Assembly: GCA_028290225.1 (NCBI GenBank)
Contig: JAQGKH010000230.1
Span: forward strand, 1 to 18,321
Reading direction: 5' to 3'
Length of the DNA: 18,321 bases
DNA from: Devosia sp.
GTDB taxonomy: Bacteria; Pseudomonadota; Alphaproteobacteria; Rhizobiales; Devosiaceae
The notes below the pieces were generated by a model. It was not told the DNA's origin. It searched no databases and was given only the letters and a program-made list of their open reading frames with translations. Positions 6,431 to 15,297 of this stretch are shown in pieces. Both the position numbers and the translations under genes were made by a program. Within the stretch, counting starts at the first letter, position 1, and every line of letters begins with the position of its first letter.

Positions 6431-6545
6431 CGCTCCCCGCCTCCCGCACGGCAAAATCATCTCCTTGGTTTTGATCCCGTGAGGCACCTGGAACCCCCGG
6501 AGCGCGGTCAGAAGAAGTCGACAGACTTTTTCCGTTCGACCGCGC
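6431..6545 (+). promoter_or_regulatory. Structured pnp leader with two competing hairpins
   Basis: Hairpin A joins CGCTCC (6431-6436) to GGAGCG (6499-6504) and encloses an arm built from GCCT/AGGC, CACGG/CCGTG and CAAAA/TTTTG (6439-6485). Hairpin B joins GCGCGGTC (6502-6509) to GACCGCGC (6538-6545) and encloses a 9-bp stem (6511-6519 with 6524-6532) with a GACA loop. A and B share bases 6502-6504, so their closing stems compete. Known background: enterobacterial pnp has a long leader hairpin cut by RNase III, after which PNPase degrades it and represses its own synthesis. Further downstream GACAAC/GTTGTC (6546-6551 with 6569-6574) can pair; 6575-6725 shows no clear element beyond weak pairing. 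Confidence 0.6.
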
Positions 6546-6725
6546 GACAACCAGAAACCGAGCGTCTTGTTGTCTTGCCCATGTTTCAGCCCGCCGAACC
6601 GAAACAGTGTCTGGTTTTGAGCCAGCGCGCACATGGGGTGCGGCGCTTGGTGCGGACACACCGATGGCTTCGCGGTCGCTGCGCGCCGTGGTCCGGGCCC
6701 TTCGGCAGAGATGAAAGACGAACAC

Positions 6726-8852
6726 ATGTTTGACCACCACAAGGTAGAACTCAACTGGGGCGGCCAGCCCCTCACCCTCGAGACCGGCAAGATTGCGCGC
6801 CAGGCCGATGGTGCCGTTCTCGCCACCCTGGGCGAAACCGTGGTTCTGGCCACCGTTGTGTCAGCCAAGAGCCCCAAGGCGGGCATTGATTTCTTCCCGC
6901 TGACCGTCAACTACCAGGAAAAATACTTCGCCGCCGGCAAGATCCCGGGCGGCTATTTCAAGCGCGAAGGCCGCCCGACCGAGGCCGAGACGCTGACTTC
7001 GCGCCTGATCGACCGGCCCATTCGCCCCTTGTTCCCCGATGGCTACAAGAACGAAACCCAGGTAATCGTCACCGTTCTCCAGCACGACATGGAAAACAAC
7101 CCGGACGTGCTGGCCATGGTCGCCGCTTCCGCGGCCCTGACCATCTCGGGCGTGCCCTTCATGGGCCCGATCGGTGCGGCCCGCGTCGGCTACGTCAATG
7201 GCGAATACGTGCTCAACCTGCCGGTTGACCGTCGCGCCGACTCCAAGCTCGACCTGATCATGGCCGGCACCGCCGATGCCGTGCTGATGGTCGAATCCGA
7301 GGCCAAGGAACTCAGCGAAGATGTGATGCTGGGTGCCGTGATGTTCGGCCATGGCGAATCGCGCAAGGTCATCGACGCGATCATCAAGCTGGCTGAACTG
7401 GCCGCCAAGGACGCCCGCGACTTCGAGCCCGAGGATCACTCGGCCATCGAAGCCGAAATGCTCGGTGTCGTGGAAGCCGATCTGCGCGCTGCCTATAAGA
7501 ACACCAAAAAAGAAGAGCGCTACTCTGCCGTCGACAAGGTCAAGGCAGTGGCCAAGGCCCATTTCGCCGCCCGCGTCGAAGCCGGCGAAATCTCGCCAGA
7601 AGATGTTGGCGCCGTGTTCAAGTCGCTCCAGGCCAAGGTTGTGCGCTGGAACGTGCTCGACACCGGCTTCCGCATTGACGGGCGCGACCTGCAGACCGTT
7701 CGTCCCATCGTTTCCGAAGTGGGCGTGCTGCCCCGCACCCATGGTTCGGCGCTGTTTACCCGCGGCGAAACCCAGGCGCTGGTGGTTGCGACCCTGGGCA
7801 CTGGCGAAGACGAGCAGTATATCGACTCGCTTGAAGGCACCCAGAAGCAGAACTTCCTTTTGCATTACAACTTCCCTCCATACTCCGTGGGTGAAGCTGG
7901 CCGCATGGGTTCGCCCGGGCGTCGCGAGATCGGCCATGGCAAGCTGGCCTGGCGCGCGATCAACCCGATCCGCCCCTCGATGGAAGAGTTCCCCTACACC
8001 ATCCGCGTCGTGTCCGAGATCACCGAATCCAACGGCTCGTCCTCCATGGCGACCGTTTGTGGCACCTCGCTGGCGCTGATGGATGCCGGCGTGCCGCTGG
8101 CCCGTCCAGTGGCTGGCATTGCCATGGGCCTGATCCTCGAAGGCGAGAAGTTTGCTGTTCTCAGCGACATTCTCGGTGACGAAGATCACCTGGGCGACAT
8201 GGACTTCAAGGTAGCCGGCACGGAAGAGGGTATCACCTCGCTCCAGATGGACATCAAGATCGCCGGCATCACGGAAGAGATCATGCGCATTGCGCTGGAT
8301 CAGGCCAAGGGCGGCCGTATCCACATCCTGGGCGAGATGGCCAAGGCGATCACGGCTTCGCGCACCGAAGTGGGCGAGTTCGCTCCCCGCATCGAGACCA
8401 TGAAGATCCCCACCGACAAGATCCGTGAAGTGATCGGCACCGGCGGCAAGGTGATCCGCGAGATCGTCGAAAAGACCGGCGCCAAGATCAACATCGACGA
8501 CGACGGCACCATCAAGATCTCGTCCTCGGACGGCTCGCAGATCGAGGCGGCCATGAAGTGGATCCGCTCCATCACCGATGAAGCCGAAGTGGGCGCCATC
8601 TACCAGGGCACCGTGGTCAAAACAGCCGATTTCGGCGCCTTCGTGAACTTCTTTGGCGCCAAGGACGGCCTGGTCCATATCAGCCAGCTCGCCGAAGCCC
8701 GGGTTGCCAAGACCACCGACGTGGTCAAGGAAGGCGACAAGGTCTGGGTCAAGCTGCTGGGCTTTGACGAGCGCGGCAAGGTTCGCCTCTCCATGAAGGT
8801 TGTCGATCAGGCAACCGGCAAGGAGCTGGAGAAGAACGAAGCCGCCGAATAA
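6726..8852 (+). CDS. pnp: Polyribonucleotide nucleotidyltransferase (PNPase)
   Basis: A 708-residue trimeric 3'-5' exoribonuclease that phosphorolyses RNA to nucleoside diphosphates and can add tails in reverse. Domain order is RNase PH 1 (about 10-140, with FFPLTVNYQEKYFAAGKIPGG), a helical linker (145-235), RNase PH 2 (about 310-460, with LFTRGETQALV and GRREIGHGKLAWRA), KH (about 555-615, with IGTGGKVIREI) and S1 (about 620-690, with GAFVNFFGAKDGLVHISQL). The start chosen is ATG at 6726 (MFDHHKVELNWGG), matching the usual family start. An in-frame ATG at 6711 would add five residues, and neither has a strong ribosome binding site. Length matches the family and no frameshift is seen. A terminator follows at 8870. 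Confidence 0.97.
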   Translation: MFDHHKVELNWGGQPLTLETGKIARQADGAVLATLGETVVLATVVSAKSPKAGIDFFPLTVNYQEKYFAAGKIPGGYFKREGRPTEAETLTSRLIDRPIRPLFPDGYKNETQVIVTVLQHDMENNPDVLAMVAASAALTISGVPFMGPIGAARVGYVNGEYVLNLPVDRRADSKLDLIMAGTADAVLMVESEAKELSEDVMLGAVMFGHGESRKVIDAIIKLAELAAKDARDFEPEDHSAIEAEMLGVVEADLRAAYKNTKKEERYSAVDKVKAVAKAHFAARVEAGEISPEDVGAVFKSLQAKVVRWNVLDTGFRIDGRDLQTVRPIVSEVGVLPRTHGSALFTRGETQALVVATLGTGEDEQYIDSLEGTQKQNFLLHYNFPPYSVGEAGRMGSPGRREIGHGKLAWRAINPIRPSMEEFPYTIRVVSEITESNGSSSMATVCGTSLALMDAGVPLARPVAGIAMGLILEGEKFAVLSDILGDEDHLGDMDFKVAGTEEGITSLQMDIKIAGITEEIMRIALDQAKGGRIHILGEMAKAITASRTEVGEFAPRIETMKIPTDKIREVIGTGGKVIREIVEKTGAKINIDDDGTIKISSSDGSQIEAAMKWIRSITDEAEVGAIYQGTVVKTADFGAFVNFFGAKDGLVHISQLAEARVAKTTDVVKEGDKVWVKLLGFDERGKVRLSMKVVDQATGKELEKNEAAE

Positions 8853-8869
8853 CACGGCCGATTTTCTGG

Positions 8870-8902
8870 AAGGGGTCCGGCTCGCCGGGCCCCTTATTTG
8901 TT
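8870..8902 (+). terminator. Intrinsic terminator of pnp
   Basis: AAGGGGTCCGG (8870-8880) pairs with CCGGGCCCCTT (8885-8895), 11 bp with one G-U pair and a CTCG tetraloop, followed by ATTTGTTG. It lies 17 bases after the pnp stop and separates pnp from the L,D-transpeptidase gene. Confidence 0.8.
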
Positions 8903-9065
8903 GTTTAACCGCAACATCCCATTTCACAACTATGCGAGGGAACCCGCGCGTTAACGCCCCGTTGGCGTAGTGATGCTTTCCTGCACTCGACAACGGCTTC
9001 AACGGGGCTTAGGTCATTGTCGAATCACTTCTTTTTCCGTTCAGCCGCTCCACCAGGGACCTACT

Positions 9066-9713
9066 GTGCTCAACCGCCGCCTTTTCATGATTGGACTTCC
9101 CCTCGCCCTGGCTGCCTGTACTACGACGCGTCGCGCGCCGGTAATGACAGAGCCGACCCTCGATCCGTTCTATGTGTCCATGTACGGGCCGGTGCTCAAT
9201 GAGCCCCACCCTGTGGCAGCCATGGACCTGCGCCGCGTTGATCCCAAGTGGTGGCGCCAGGAGGTGGAATACATCACCGAGGAGCGCCCGGGCACCATCA
9301 TCGTCGATACGCCCAACCGCTTCCTTTACCTCGTGCAGGAAAACAATCGCGCGCTGCGCTATGGCGTCGGCGTCGGCAAGGACGAGGCGCTCCAGTTCCG
9401 CGGCACCGCCACGGTTGGCCGCAAGGCGGCTTGGCCCCGCTGGACCCCGACCTCGGCCATGATCAAGCGCGAACCCGACCGCTACGGCCCCTATGCCGGC
9501 GGCATGGAAGGTGGCGCGAGCAACCCGCTGGGGCCGCGCGCGCTCTATCTCTACAAGAATGGCCGCGACACCTTGTTCCGTTTGCACGGCACCACCGAGC
9601 CCTATACCATCGGCACCAATGTGTCCTCGGGCTGCATCCGCCTGATGAACCAGGACATCATCGACCTGTATTCGCGTGTCCCCACCGGCACCCGCGTCGT
9701 GGTTTACAACTAA
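9066..9713 (+). CDS. L,D-transpeptidase (YkuD fold), predicted lipoprotein
   Basis: A 215-residue cell-wall enzyme expected to form 3-3 peptidoglycan cross-links or attach proteins to peptidoglycan in the periplasm. The N-terminus MLNRRLFMIGLPLALAAC is a lipoprotein signal: a twin-Arg start, a hydrophobic core and the lipobox LAAC with Cys18 as the lipidated residue. The NRRLFM stretch resembles a Tat motif, so Tat export is possible. The YkuD catalytic domain covers about 75-214, with HGTTEP (His174) and SSGCIRLMNQD (catalytic Cys190). The GTG start at 9066 has AGGGA at 9055-9059; longer in-frame starts upstream would bury the signal peptide. It stands alone between the pnp terminator and a converging infB. 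No clear promoter was recognised in 8903-9065. Confidence 0.93.
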   Translation: MLNRRLFMIGLPLALAACTTTRRAPVMTEPTLDPFYVSMYGPVLNEPHPVAAMDLRRVDPKWWRQEVEYITEERPGTIIVDTPNRFLYLVQENNRALRYGVGVGKDEALQFRGTATVGRKAAWPRWTPTSAMIKREPDRYGPYAGGMEGGASNPLGPRALYLYKNGRDTLFRLHGTTEPYTIGTNVSSGCIRLMNQDIIDLYSRVPTGTRVVVYN

Positions 9714-9721
9714 AGCCGGCT

Positions 9722-9805
9722 GGGTCATTGCCGCGGCAGCGGGGCTCCTTTTTTCGGATCCCGTAGTCACCGAAAGAAAGAACGCCGCTGTCGCGGCAAT
9801 GACCC
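9722..9805. repeat. 84-base palindromic intergenic repeat
   Basis: GGGTCATTGCCGCGGCAGCGG (9722-9742) pairs with 9785-9805 with a single mismatch over 21 positions. The inner arms (9743-9757 with 9770-9784) add about 11 pairs plus one G-U and end in a 12-base loop (9758-9769). GTCATTGCCGC-type ends are common in alphaproteobacterial palindromic intergenic repeats. It starts nine bases after the transpeptidase stop codon and would also fold as a 3' hairpin of that transcript. It has no T-run of its own; a separate terminator follows at 9815. Confidence 0.75.
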
Positions 9806-9814
9806 GGTTGCATT

Positions 9815-9850
9815 AAAAAGCCCGCTCCTCGAGGAGCGGGCTTTTTGTTT
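9815..9850. terminator. Intrinsic terminator after L,D-transpeptidase gene
   Basis: A perfect 32-base inverted repeat (AAAAAGCCCGCTCCTC / GAGGAGCGGGCTTTTT, 9815-9846) is followed by GTTT. Flanking A and T tracts make it usable in both directions. It closes the plus-strand transcript and could stop any read-through from infB. Confidence 0.9.
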
Positions 9851-10034
9851 TTAGCCTGACAATGGCGAACAGGTGTGGTCACCGGCCGCTTGTTGTCTGC
9901 GCATTGCCGGCCGGCAGCGGGCCACCAGCGGTCGCCGTGCTCCGGGCGCGCCTACCCCCGCCGCCGGTCCGCCAACCGCCGCGGGCAGGCCGTTATTTTG
10001 CGTTCATCTTCATGGCAACTCGGCGGCACGCGAC

Positions 10035-10067
10035 AAAAAAAGGGCGCGGATCGGATCCGCGCCCTTT
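10035..10067 (-). terminator. infB: Intrinsic terminator of the rimP-nusA-ylxR-infB operon
   Basis: On the minus strand a perfect 13-bp stem (AAAGGGCGCGGAT / ATCCGCGCCCTTT, 3-base loop) is followed by a T-run (positions 10041-10035). It begins 24 bases after the infB stop. It shows that the operon ends at infB and does not continue into rbfA-truB-rpsO-pnp as in many relatives. The stretch 9851-10034 between the two terminators shows no gene. Confidence 0.9.
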
Positions 10068-10090
10068 GAACTCTATCACGCCTGCACCGC

Positions 10091-12970
10091 TTAAAGCGTG
10101 CGCTGCACCGTCTCGACCCGGAAGCATTCGATGACGTCGCCCTGGCGAATGTCTTCGTAGTTCTCGAAGGCCATGCCGCATTCCTGGCCGGTCTGCACTT
10201 CCTTGACTTCGTCCTTGAAGCGCTTGAGAGTCTTGAGCTTTCCTTCGTGCACCACGACGTTGTCGCGCAAGAGGCGCACCCCGGCACCGCGTTCCACAAT
10301 GCCCTCGGTAACCCGGCAACCCGCCACTTTGCCCACCTTGGTGATGCTGAACACCTCAAGGATCTCGGCGTAACCGATAAAGGTCTCCCGCCGCTCGGGC
10401 TTGAGCAGCCCCGACATCGCCGATTTCACATCATCCACAAGGTCATAGATGATGTTGTAGTAGCGGATCTCGATTCCGTCGCGAGTGGCAAGGTCCGAAG
10501 CCTGCTTGTTGGCGCGCACGTTGAAGCCAATGATCACCGCGTTCGAGGCCGAAGCCAGCGTCACATCGGATTCGGTGATCCCGCCCACGCCCGAGAACAG
10601 GATCTGCGCCGAAACTTCTTCGGTGGAAAGCTTGTTCAGGGAGGCCAGGATCGCTTCCACCGAGCCCTGCACGTCGCCCTTGATGATCAAGGGGAACTTG
10701 GCAATGCCCGAGGCCTTGAGCTGGTTCATCATCTGCTCAAGGCTGGTGGCACCGCCGCCAGCCGTCTTCTCGCGGATCACGCGCTGACGGTACTCGGTAA
10801 CTTCGCGGGCCCGTGCCTCGCTCTCGACCACCGAGAAGCGGTCGCCAGCACTCGGCACACCGGTAAAGCCCAGCACTTCCACCGGCACCGATGGACCCGC
10901 TTCCTTGACCTGCTCACCCTGATCATTGATCAAGGCACGCACGCGGGCAAATTCAGTGCCGGCCACGACGATGTCGCCAATGGCAAGCGTACCGCGCTGC
11001 ACCAGCACCGTTGCCACCGCACCACGGCCGCGATCAAGCTTGGCTTCGATCACGAGGCCCTCGGCGCGGCCATCACGGGCCACGCGCAGTTCCAGCACTT
11101 CGGCCTGCAGCAGGATGGTTTCCAGCAGCTTGTCGAGGCCATCGCGCGTCTTGGCCGAAACCTCGACGTCGAGCACGTCGCCGCCCATGGTTTCCACAAA
11201 CACTTCGTGCTGCAGCAACTCGGTCCGAACGCGGGTCGGATTGGCATCCGGCTTGTCCATCTTGTTGATGGCAACGATGATCGGAACACCCGCCGCCTTG
11301 GCGTGCTTGATGGATTCGATCGTCTGGGGCATCACGCCGTCATCGGCTGCCACGACCAGCACCGCGATGTCGGTAGCCTGCGCGCCACGGGCACGCATGG
11401 CGGTGAAGGCTTCGTGACCCGGGGTATCGAGGAAGGTAATCCGCGCCCCGTTCTTTTCCACCTGGTACGCGCCGATATGCTGGGTAATGCCGCCGGCTTC
11501 ACCGCTGACCACATTGGCCTCGCGGATCGCATCCAGCAAGGAAGTCTTGCCGTGGTCGACGTGACCCATGATGGTCACGACCGGCGCCCGGGTGGTCAGG
11601 TCTTCCGCACGATCATCGGCGGGAAGATCATAAAGACCCTCTTCCACATCCGCTTCCGACACGCGCCGCACTGTATGACCGAGCTCGGTCGCGATCAGTT
11701 CTGCAGTATCAGCGTCCAGGACGTCGTTGATCTTCATCATCTGGCCCTGAGCCATCAACAGCTTGATGACGTCAACGGCGCGTTCCGCCATGCGGTTGGC
11801 CAGTTCCTGGACGGTAATCGCCTCGGGAATGATCACTTCACGGCTCAGCTTGGGCGCGACCTGCTGGTTGCGGCCCATCTTCTTGTCACGACGCCGCCGC
11901 ATCGCAGCCAGGGACGGTCCACGATCGCGATCGCTTTCCGCTCCGGCATTGGTAACGGTCAGGCGACCACGCGCATTGGCGTCTTCACCAACGCGCCGGG
12001 TGGGCCGCTCGGGAGTGGCGCGGGAAGCGCGGCGGGCGTTTTCGAGTTCCGCTTCGCTGATTGGACCACGATTGGTGGGCGAACCGGTGCGGATCTTGCG
12101 GCCGTCGGCTTCGTTGGGGCCCGCGGGCGGCACATTGCCGATCGGGGCCATGCCGGCACCAGCGGGGCGGCGTGCCTCAGGCGGACGCGTTGCGGTGCCC
12201 GATGGCCGGGTGGCGGAGGTTCCAGGGCGCAGGGCTGCGCCGGCACCGCGCTCACTGGCGGGGCGCAGATTGGGATTGGGCCGCTCGCTGGCCGGCCGCA
12301 CCGGGCGCGGCGGCTGGCCAGGACGACCAGCCACGACCCGAACGCTGCTGGGGCCTGGATTGCGCTGGGAGGCCGGGACAACAGGTGCTTCGGGCTCTGC
12401 GGCGACTGCTGGAGCTGGCGCCGGAGCCGGTTCAGCATCTGCGGCCGGCGCAGGAGTTTCCGAAACTTCGGCAACCACTTCGCTGGCGCGCCGACGTTCT
12501 TCTTCCTGACGGGCGGCTTCTTCGCGGATCTGGCGGCGACGGGCATCTTCCTCGATGCGCCGTGCTTCCTCGGTTGCAAAACGCTGTTGTTCCTCGGCCT
12601 GGCGGGCGCCGGCCAGCATCAGCGCATTGCGCCGCGCTTCAGCTTCGGCTGCCGACAGGCCCAGGGGAGCCCTTGTCTGAGACGCCGGACGGCCCTGCGG
12701 GCGCTGGCCTTGTGGCGGGCGCTGGCTTTGGGGTGGACGCTGACCTTGTGCAGGGGCCGGTGCTGGAGCCGCTGCCTGCGGACGCTGTGGCGCGCCGCTC
12801 GGGGCGCCGGGGGTCGGCACGCGGCGCGTGCGCTTTTCGACCACCACGGTACGAGACTGCGGACGCGACATGCCAGGGCGGTTGCCGGCACCCGGCCCTC
12901 CCTTCAATGTCAACGTCTTCTTGCCTGCGCCAGAAGTGTCGTCGATGCGCTTGTCGTCGTTATCAGCCAT
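10091..12970 (-). CDS. infB: Translation initiation factor IF-2
   Basis: A 959-residue GTPase that places initiator fMet-tRNA on the 30S subunit and drives subunit joining. The N-terminus (1-370) is long and Pro/Ala/Arg-rich, with GQRPPQ-like repeats at about 75-95 and a charged coiled coil at about 109-165. An IF2_N domain (about 378-430) precedes the G domain: G1 GHVDHGKT (469-476), G2 AGGITQHIGA (492-501), G3 DTPGHE (515-520), G4 NKMDK (569-573) and G5 SAK (605-607). Domains II, III and IV, which binds fMet-tRNA, follow to the end. The start is ATG at 12968-12970 (MADNDDKRID), 14 bases after the ylxR stop; an upstream in-frame start would overlap ylxR. It is the last gene of its operon. 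Confidence 0.97.
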   Translation of the reverse strand: MADNDDKRIDDTSGAGKKTLTLKGGPGAGNRPGMSRPQSRTVVVEKRTRRVPTPGAPSGAPQRPQAAAPAPAPAQGQRPPQSQRPPQGQRPQGRPASQTRAPLGLSAAEAEARRNALMLAGARQAEEQQRFATEEARRIEEDARRRQIREEAARQEEERRRASEVVAEVSETPAPAADAEPAPAPAPAVAAEPEAPVVPASQRNPGPSSVRVVAGRPGQPPRPVRPASERPNPNLRPASERGAGAALRPGTSATRPSGTATRPPEARRPAGAGMAPIGNVPPAGPNEADGRKIRTGSPTNRGPISEAELENARRASRATPERPTRRVGEDANARGRLTVTNAGAESDRDRGPSLAAMRRRRDKKMGRNQQVAPKLSREVIIPEAITVQELANRMAERAVDVIKLLMAQGQMMKINDVLDADTAELIATELGHTVRRVSEADVEEGLYDLPADDRAEDLTTRAPVVTIMGHVDHGKTSLLDAIREANVVSGEAGGITQHIGAYQVEKNGARITFLDTPGHEAFTAMRARGAQATDIAVLVVAADDGVMPQTIESIKHAKAAGVPIIVAINKMDKPDANPTRVRTELLQHEVFVETMGGDVLDVEVSAKTRDGLDKLLETILLQAEVLELRVARDGRAEGLVIEAKLDRGRGAVATVLVQRGTLAIGDIVVAGTEFARVRALINDQGEQVKEAGPSVPVEVLGFTGVPSAGDRFSVVESEARAREVTEYRQRVIREKTAGGGATSLEQMMNQLKASGIAKFPLIIKGDVQGSVEAILASLNKLSTEEVSAQILFSGVGGITESDVTLASASNAVIIGFNVRANKQASDLATRDGIEIRYYNIIYDLVDDVKSAMSGLLKPERRETFIGYAEILEVFSITKVGKVAGCRVTEGIVERGAGVRLLRDNVVVHEGKLKTLKRFKDEVKEVQTGQECGMAFENYEDIRQGDVIECFRVETVQRTL

Positions 12971-12984
12971 GTATCTCGCGTCTC

Positions 12985-13668
12985 TCAAACTCGTTCGTCT
13001 GGCAAAACAGCACCGTCAACCGCAGGGCGGTCGGTGCTGTCGGCCATCGCTTGGGCGGTGTAAAGGGCCAGCCTGCGGGCCTTTTCCACTGCCGATTGGG
13101 CTGCCGCCCCTTTCGTTAGGGCAGCATGTATCACATTTTCTAGGCCAAGTGCCAAACCCAATTGCTCCGATGAGAGCAATTCGAAATGGGGCACTGCAAA
13201 GTCTTCCACGCCCTGTTCGCGCGCGGCGTGATGAAGGGCCTTTAAGGGCCCCACCATTTTGCTGCGCCCGTCAGCCGAGGCGTCGGACGCTGTGATCAAG
13301 GCAACCAGATCGCCCGTCTCCAGCAGACCACGAACCTTGGTCGCGCCGGTCACCAATTGCCCCGCCTTGCGCGCCATGCTCAAGGCCTGGAGCATTCTTT
13401 GCTCAAGCCGCAGCCGCACCAGTCCAGGCAGATCTTCGGGCAGGTCGACCTCGCATTTGAGGCTCCGCCCGAAGACTTTCTTCTTTACCGCCTCGGCCAC
13501 GGCATGTTGGTCGAGACTAATCCATACGCCCCGACCATCGGCCTTGGCTTCCGTATCGGGAACCAGGACGTTGTCGGGACCGAGCACAAAGCGGATAAGC
13601 TCGGCAACCGGCTTTTCCTGCCGGGTGAGCCCGCACATCCGCGTTGTTTCTTCGCGCCGGGCCACCAC
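12985..13668 (-). CDS. YlxR-type RNA-binding protein with L7Ae-like C-terminus
   Basis: A 227-residue fusion of two small RNA-binding modules. Residues 5-90 are a YlxR domain (DUF448) with TRMCGLTR (9-16) and GRGVWI (45-50). Residues about 93-185 resemble the YlxQ/L7Ae fold (ALSMARKAGQLVTGATKV). In Firmicutes ylxR and ylxQ are separate genes at the same place between nusA and infB; the fused form is usual in alphaproteobacteria. YlxR has been tied to RNase P and transcription regulation elsewhere; the role here is unproven. The GTG start at 13666-13668 (a second GTG follows immediately) has AAGGA six bases upstream. It lies 24 bases after nusA. Confidence 0.9.
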   Translation of the reverse strand: MVARREETTRMCGLTRQEKPVAELIRFVLGPDNVLVPDTEAKADGRGVWISLDQHAVAEAVKKKVFGRSLKCEVDLPEDLPGLVRLRLEQRMLQALSMARKAGQLVTGATKVRGLLETGDLVALITASDASADGRSKMVGPLKALHHAAREQGVEDFAVPHFELLSSEQLGLALGLENVIHAALTKGAAAQSAVEKARRLALYTAQAMADSTDRPAVDGAVLPDERV

Positions 13669-13692
13669 CGAGCTTCCTTGCTTCGAGGCGGC

Positions 13693-15297
13693 TTAAACCG
13701 CCGCCTCCGATTGAGCTTCACCTTCCTCGGCCGGCGCCTGGGCGAGTTCGGCCTCGTCGATCCAGCCAGCCCGCACGCGCGCTTGCATGATCATGTCTTC
13801 AGCTTCTTCGCGCGAAACCGGGAAGTCCTTCAAGGTGCCGTCGAACCGCTTGGTTTCCCCATCCTTGCGCTCGCTCCAACCTACGAGGTCGTCGGCGGCG
13901 CAGCCGGCAAAGTCTTCAACCGTCTTGATGTCGTCCTTGCCCAAGGCCACCAGCATGGCGGCAGTGAGGCCCGGAACTTCATACAATTCATCCGCGACGC
14001 CCAGCGCCTGGCGCTCTTCGTCGTGGGCCCGATCAATCGCCGCCAGGTATTCGGTGGCACGATTCTGGATTTCGGCCGCGGTTTCTTCATCGAAGCCATC
14101 GATCGAAGCGATTTCATTGACTTCGATATAGGCAAGTTCTTCCACCGACGAGAAGCCTTCCGAAGCCAATAGTTGGGCAACCATCTCGTCCACGTCAAGG
14201 GCATCCATGAACAGGGTCGAGCGTTCAGTGAATTCCTTGTGACGTCGTTCGCTTTCTTCCTGCTCGGTCAGGATATCGATATCCCAGCCGATCAGCTGGC
14301 TGGCGAGGCGCACATTCTGACCGCGCCGACCAATGGCAAGGCTGAGCTGCTCGTCAGGCACCACGACTTCGATGCGCTCGGCCTGCTCGTCCAGCACAAC
14401 CTTGGCCACATCAGCCGGCTGCAGGGCCGAAACCACCAGGTCGGCGATGGAGTCGGTCCAGGGAATGATGTCGATCTTTTCGCCCTGCAACTCACCAACG
14501 ACGGCCTGCACCCGCGAGCCGCGCATACCGACGCAGGCGCCCACAGGATCGATGGAGGAATCCGAGGAGGTCACCGCGATCTTGGCGCGCGAACCGGGAT
14601 CGCGGGCAATCGAGCGGATGGTGATGATGCCATCATAGATCTCGGGCACTTCCTGCATGAACAGCTTGGCCATGAACTGCGGATGGGTGCGCGACAGGAA
14701 GATCTGCGGGCCGCGCTGCTCGCGGCGCACGTCATAGACATAGGCCCGCACGCGGTCGCCATAACGGAACATCTCGCGCGGGATCAGCTCGTCGCGGCGG
14801 ATGATGGCTTCGCCACGGCCAAGGTCGACGATCACATTGCCATATTCCACCCGCTTGACCGAACCATTGACGATCTCGCCGATGCGGTTGAAATATTCGT
14901 CATACATGCGCTCGCGCTCGGCATCGCGCACCTTCTGCACGATCACCTGCTTGGCCGACTGGGCGGCAATGCGCCCAAATTCCATGGGGGGCAGCGGCTC
15001 GGTCAGGAAATCACCGACCTTGGCGGTCGGGGACTTGATTTGGGCGTGCTTGAGATCGACCTGGCGGCCCGGTTCCTCGACTTCCTCGACGATTTCCAGC
15101 AACCGCCACATCCGGGTCTCGCCGGAACGCGGATTGATTTCGACCTTGATCTCGGTTTCAGCGCCATAGCGGCCCTTGGCGGCCTTTTCCATGGCGTCCT
15201 GCATGGCTTCGATCACGACCATGCGGTCGATCGACTTTTCGCGGGCGACGGCATCTGCAATCTGCAAGAGCTCGAGTCTGTTCGCGCTAACGGCCAT
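13693..15297 (-). CDS. nusA: Transcription termination/antitermination factor NusA
   Basis: A 534-residue RNA polymerase-binding factor controlling pausing, intrinsic and Rho termination, and rRNA antitermination. Order: N-terminal RNAP-binding domain (1-130), S1 (about 140-200, GSVKRVEYGNVIVDLGRGEAII), KH1 (about 205-280, with GACVGMRGSRVQAV) and KH2 (about 285-350, with AIGRRGQNVRLASQLIGWDI). Two C-terminal acidic helix-hairpin-helix repeats follow (about 360-420 and 435-510); Gram-positive NusA lacks these. ATG at 15295-15297 immediately follows the rimP TAA (TAAATG), with AGGAG inside the end of rimP, so the two are translationally coupled. In E. coli NusA controls its own operon by termination, relevant to the candidate attenuator before rimP. 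Confidence 0.97.
   Translation of the reverse strand: MAVSANRLELLQIADAVAREKSIDRMVVIEAMQDAMEKAAKGRYGAETEIKVEINPRSGETRMWRLLEIVEEVEEPGRQVDLKHAQIKSPTAKVGDFLTEPLPPMEFGRIAAQSAKQVIVQKVRDAERERMYDEYFNRIGEIVNGSVKRVEYGNVIVDLGRGEAIIRRDELIPREMFRYGDRVRAYVYDVRREQRGPQIFLSRTHPQFMAKLFMQEVPEIYDGIITIRSIARDPGSRAKIAVTSSDSSIDPVGACVGMRGSRVQAVVGELQGEKIDIIPWTDSIADLVVSALQPADVAKVVLDEQAERIEVVVPDEQLSLAIGRRGQNVRLASQLIGWDIDILTEQEESERRHKEFTERSTLFMDALDVDEMVAQLLASEGFSSVEELAYIEVNEIASIDGFDEETAAEIQNRATEYLAAIDRAHDEERQALGVADELYEVPGLTAAMLVALGKDDIKTVEDFAGCAADDLVGWSERKDGETKRFDGTLKDFPVSREEAEDMIMQARVRAGWIDEAELAQAPAEEGEAQSEAAV

Noticed and set aside
6390..6725. A small gene or tRNA in the rest of the rpsO-pnp spacer.
   Set aside because: Open frames there have no ribosome binding site or recognisable composition. 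Base pairing in the leader explains the sequence better.
6861..9002. A 713-codon open frame on the minus strand opposite pnp.
   Set aside because: It mirrors pnp codon by codon, rich in His, Asp and Gly, with no independent start signal or domain. PNPase domains are intact on the plus strand.
8903..9065. A promoter or operator for the L,D-transpeptidase gene, including the palindrome GCGTTAACGC at 8948-8957.
   Set aside because: No -35/-10 pair with acceptable spacing stood out, and a 10-base palindrome alone is not enough support.
9851..10034. A remnant of rbfA or truB between the two converging terminators.
   Set aside because: No stretch resembling either protein could be seen in any frame.
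10247..13063. A 938-codon open frame on the plus strand opposite infB.
   Set aside because: It is an exact shadow of infB. Its composition (His/Arg/Gly-rich, no recognisable domain) is typical of antisense frames in GC-rich genes. infB has every GTPase motif.
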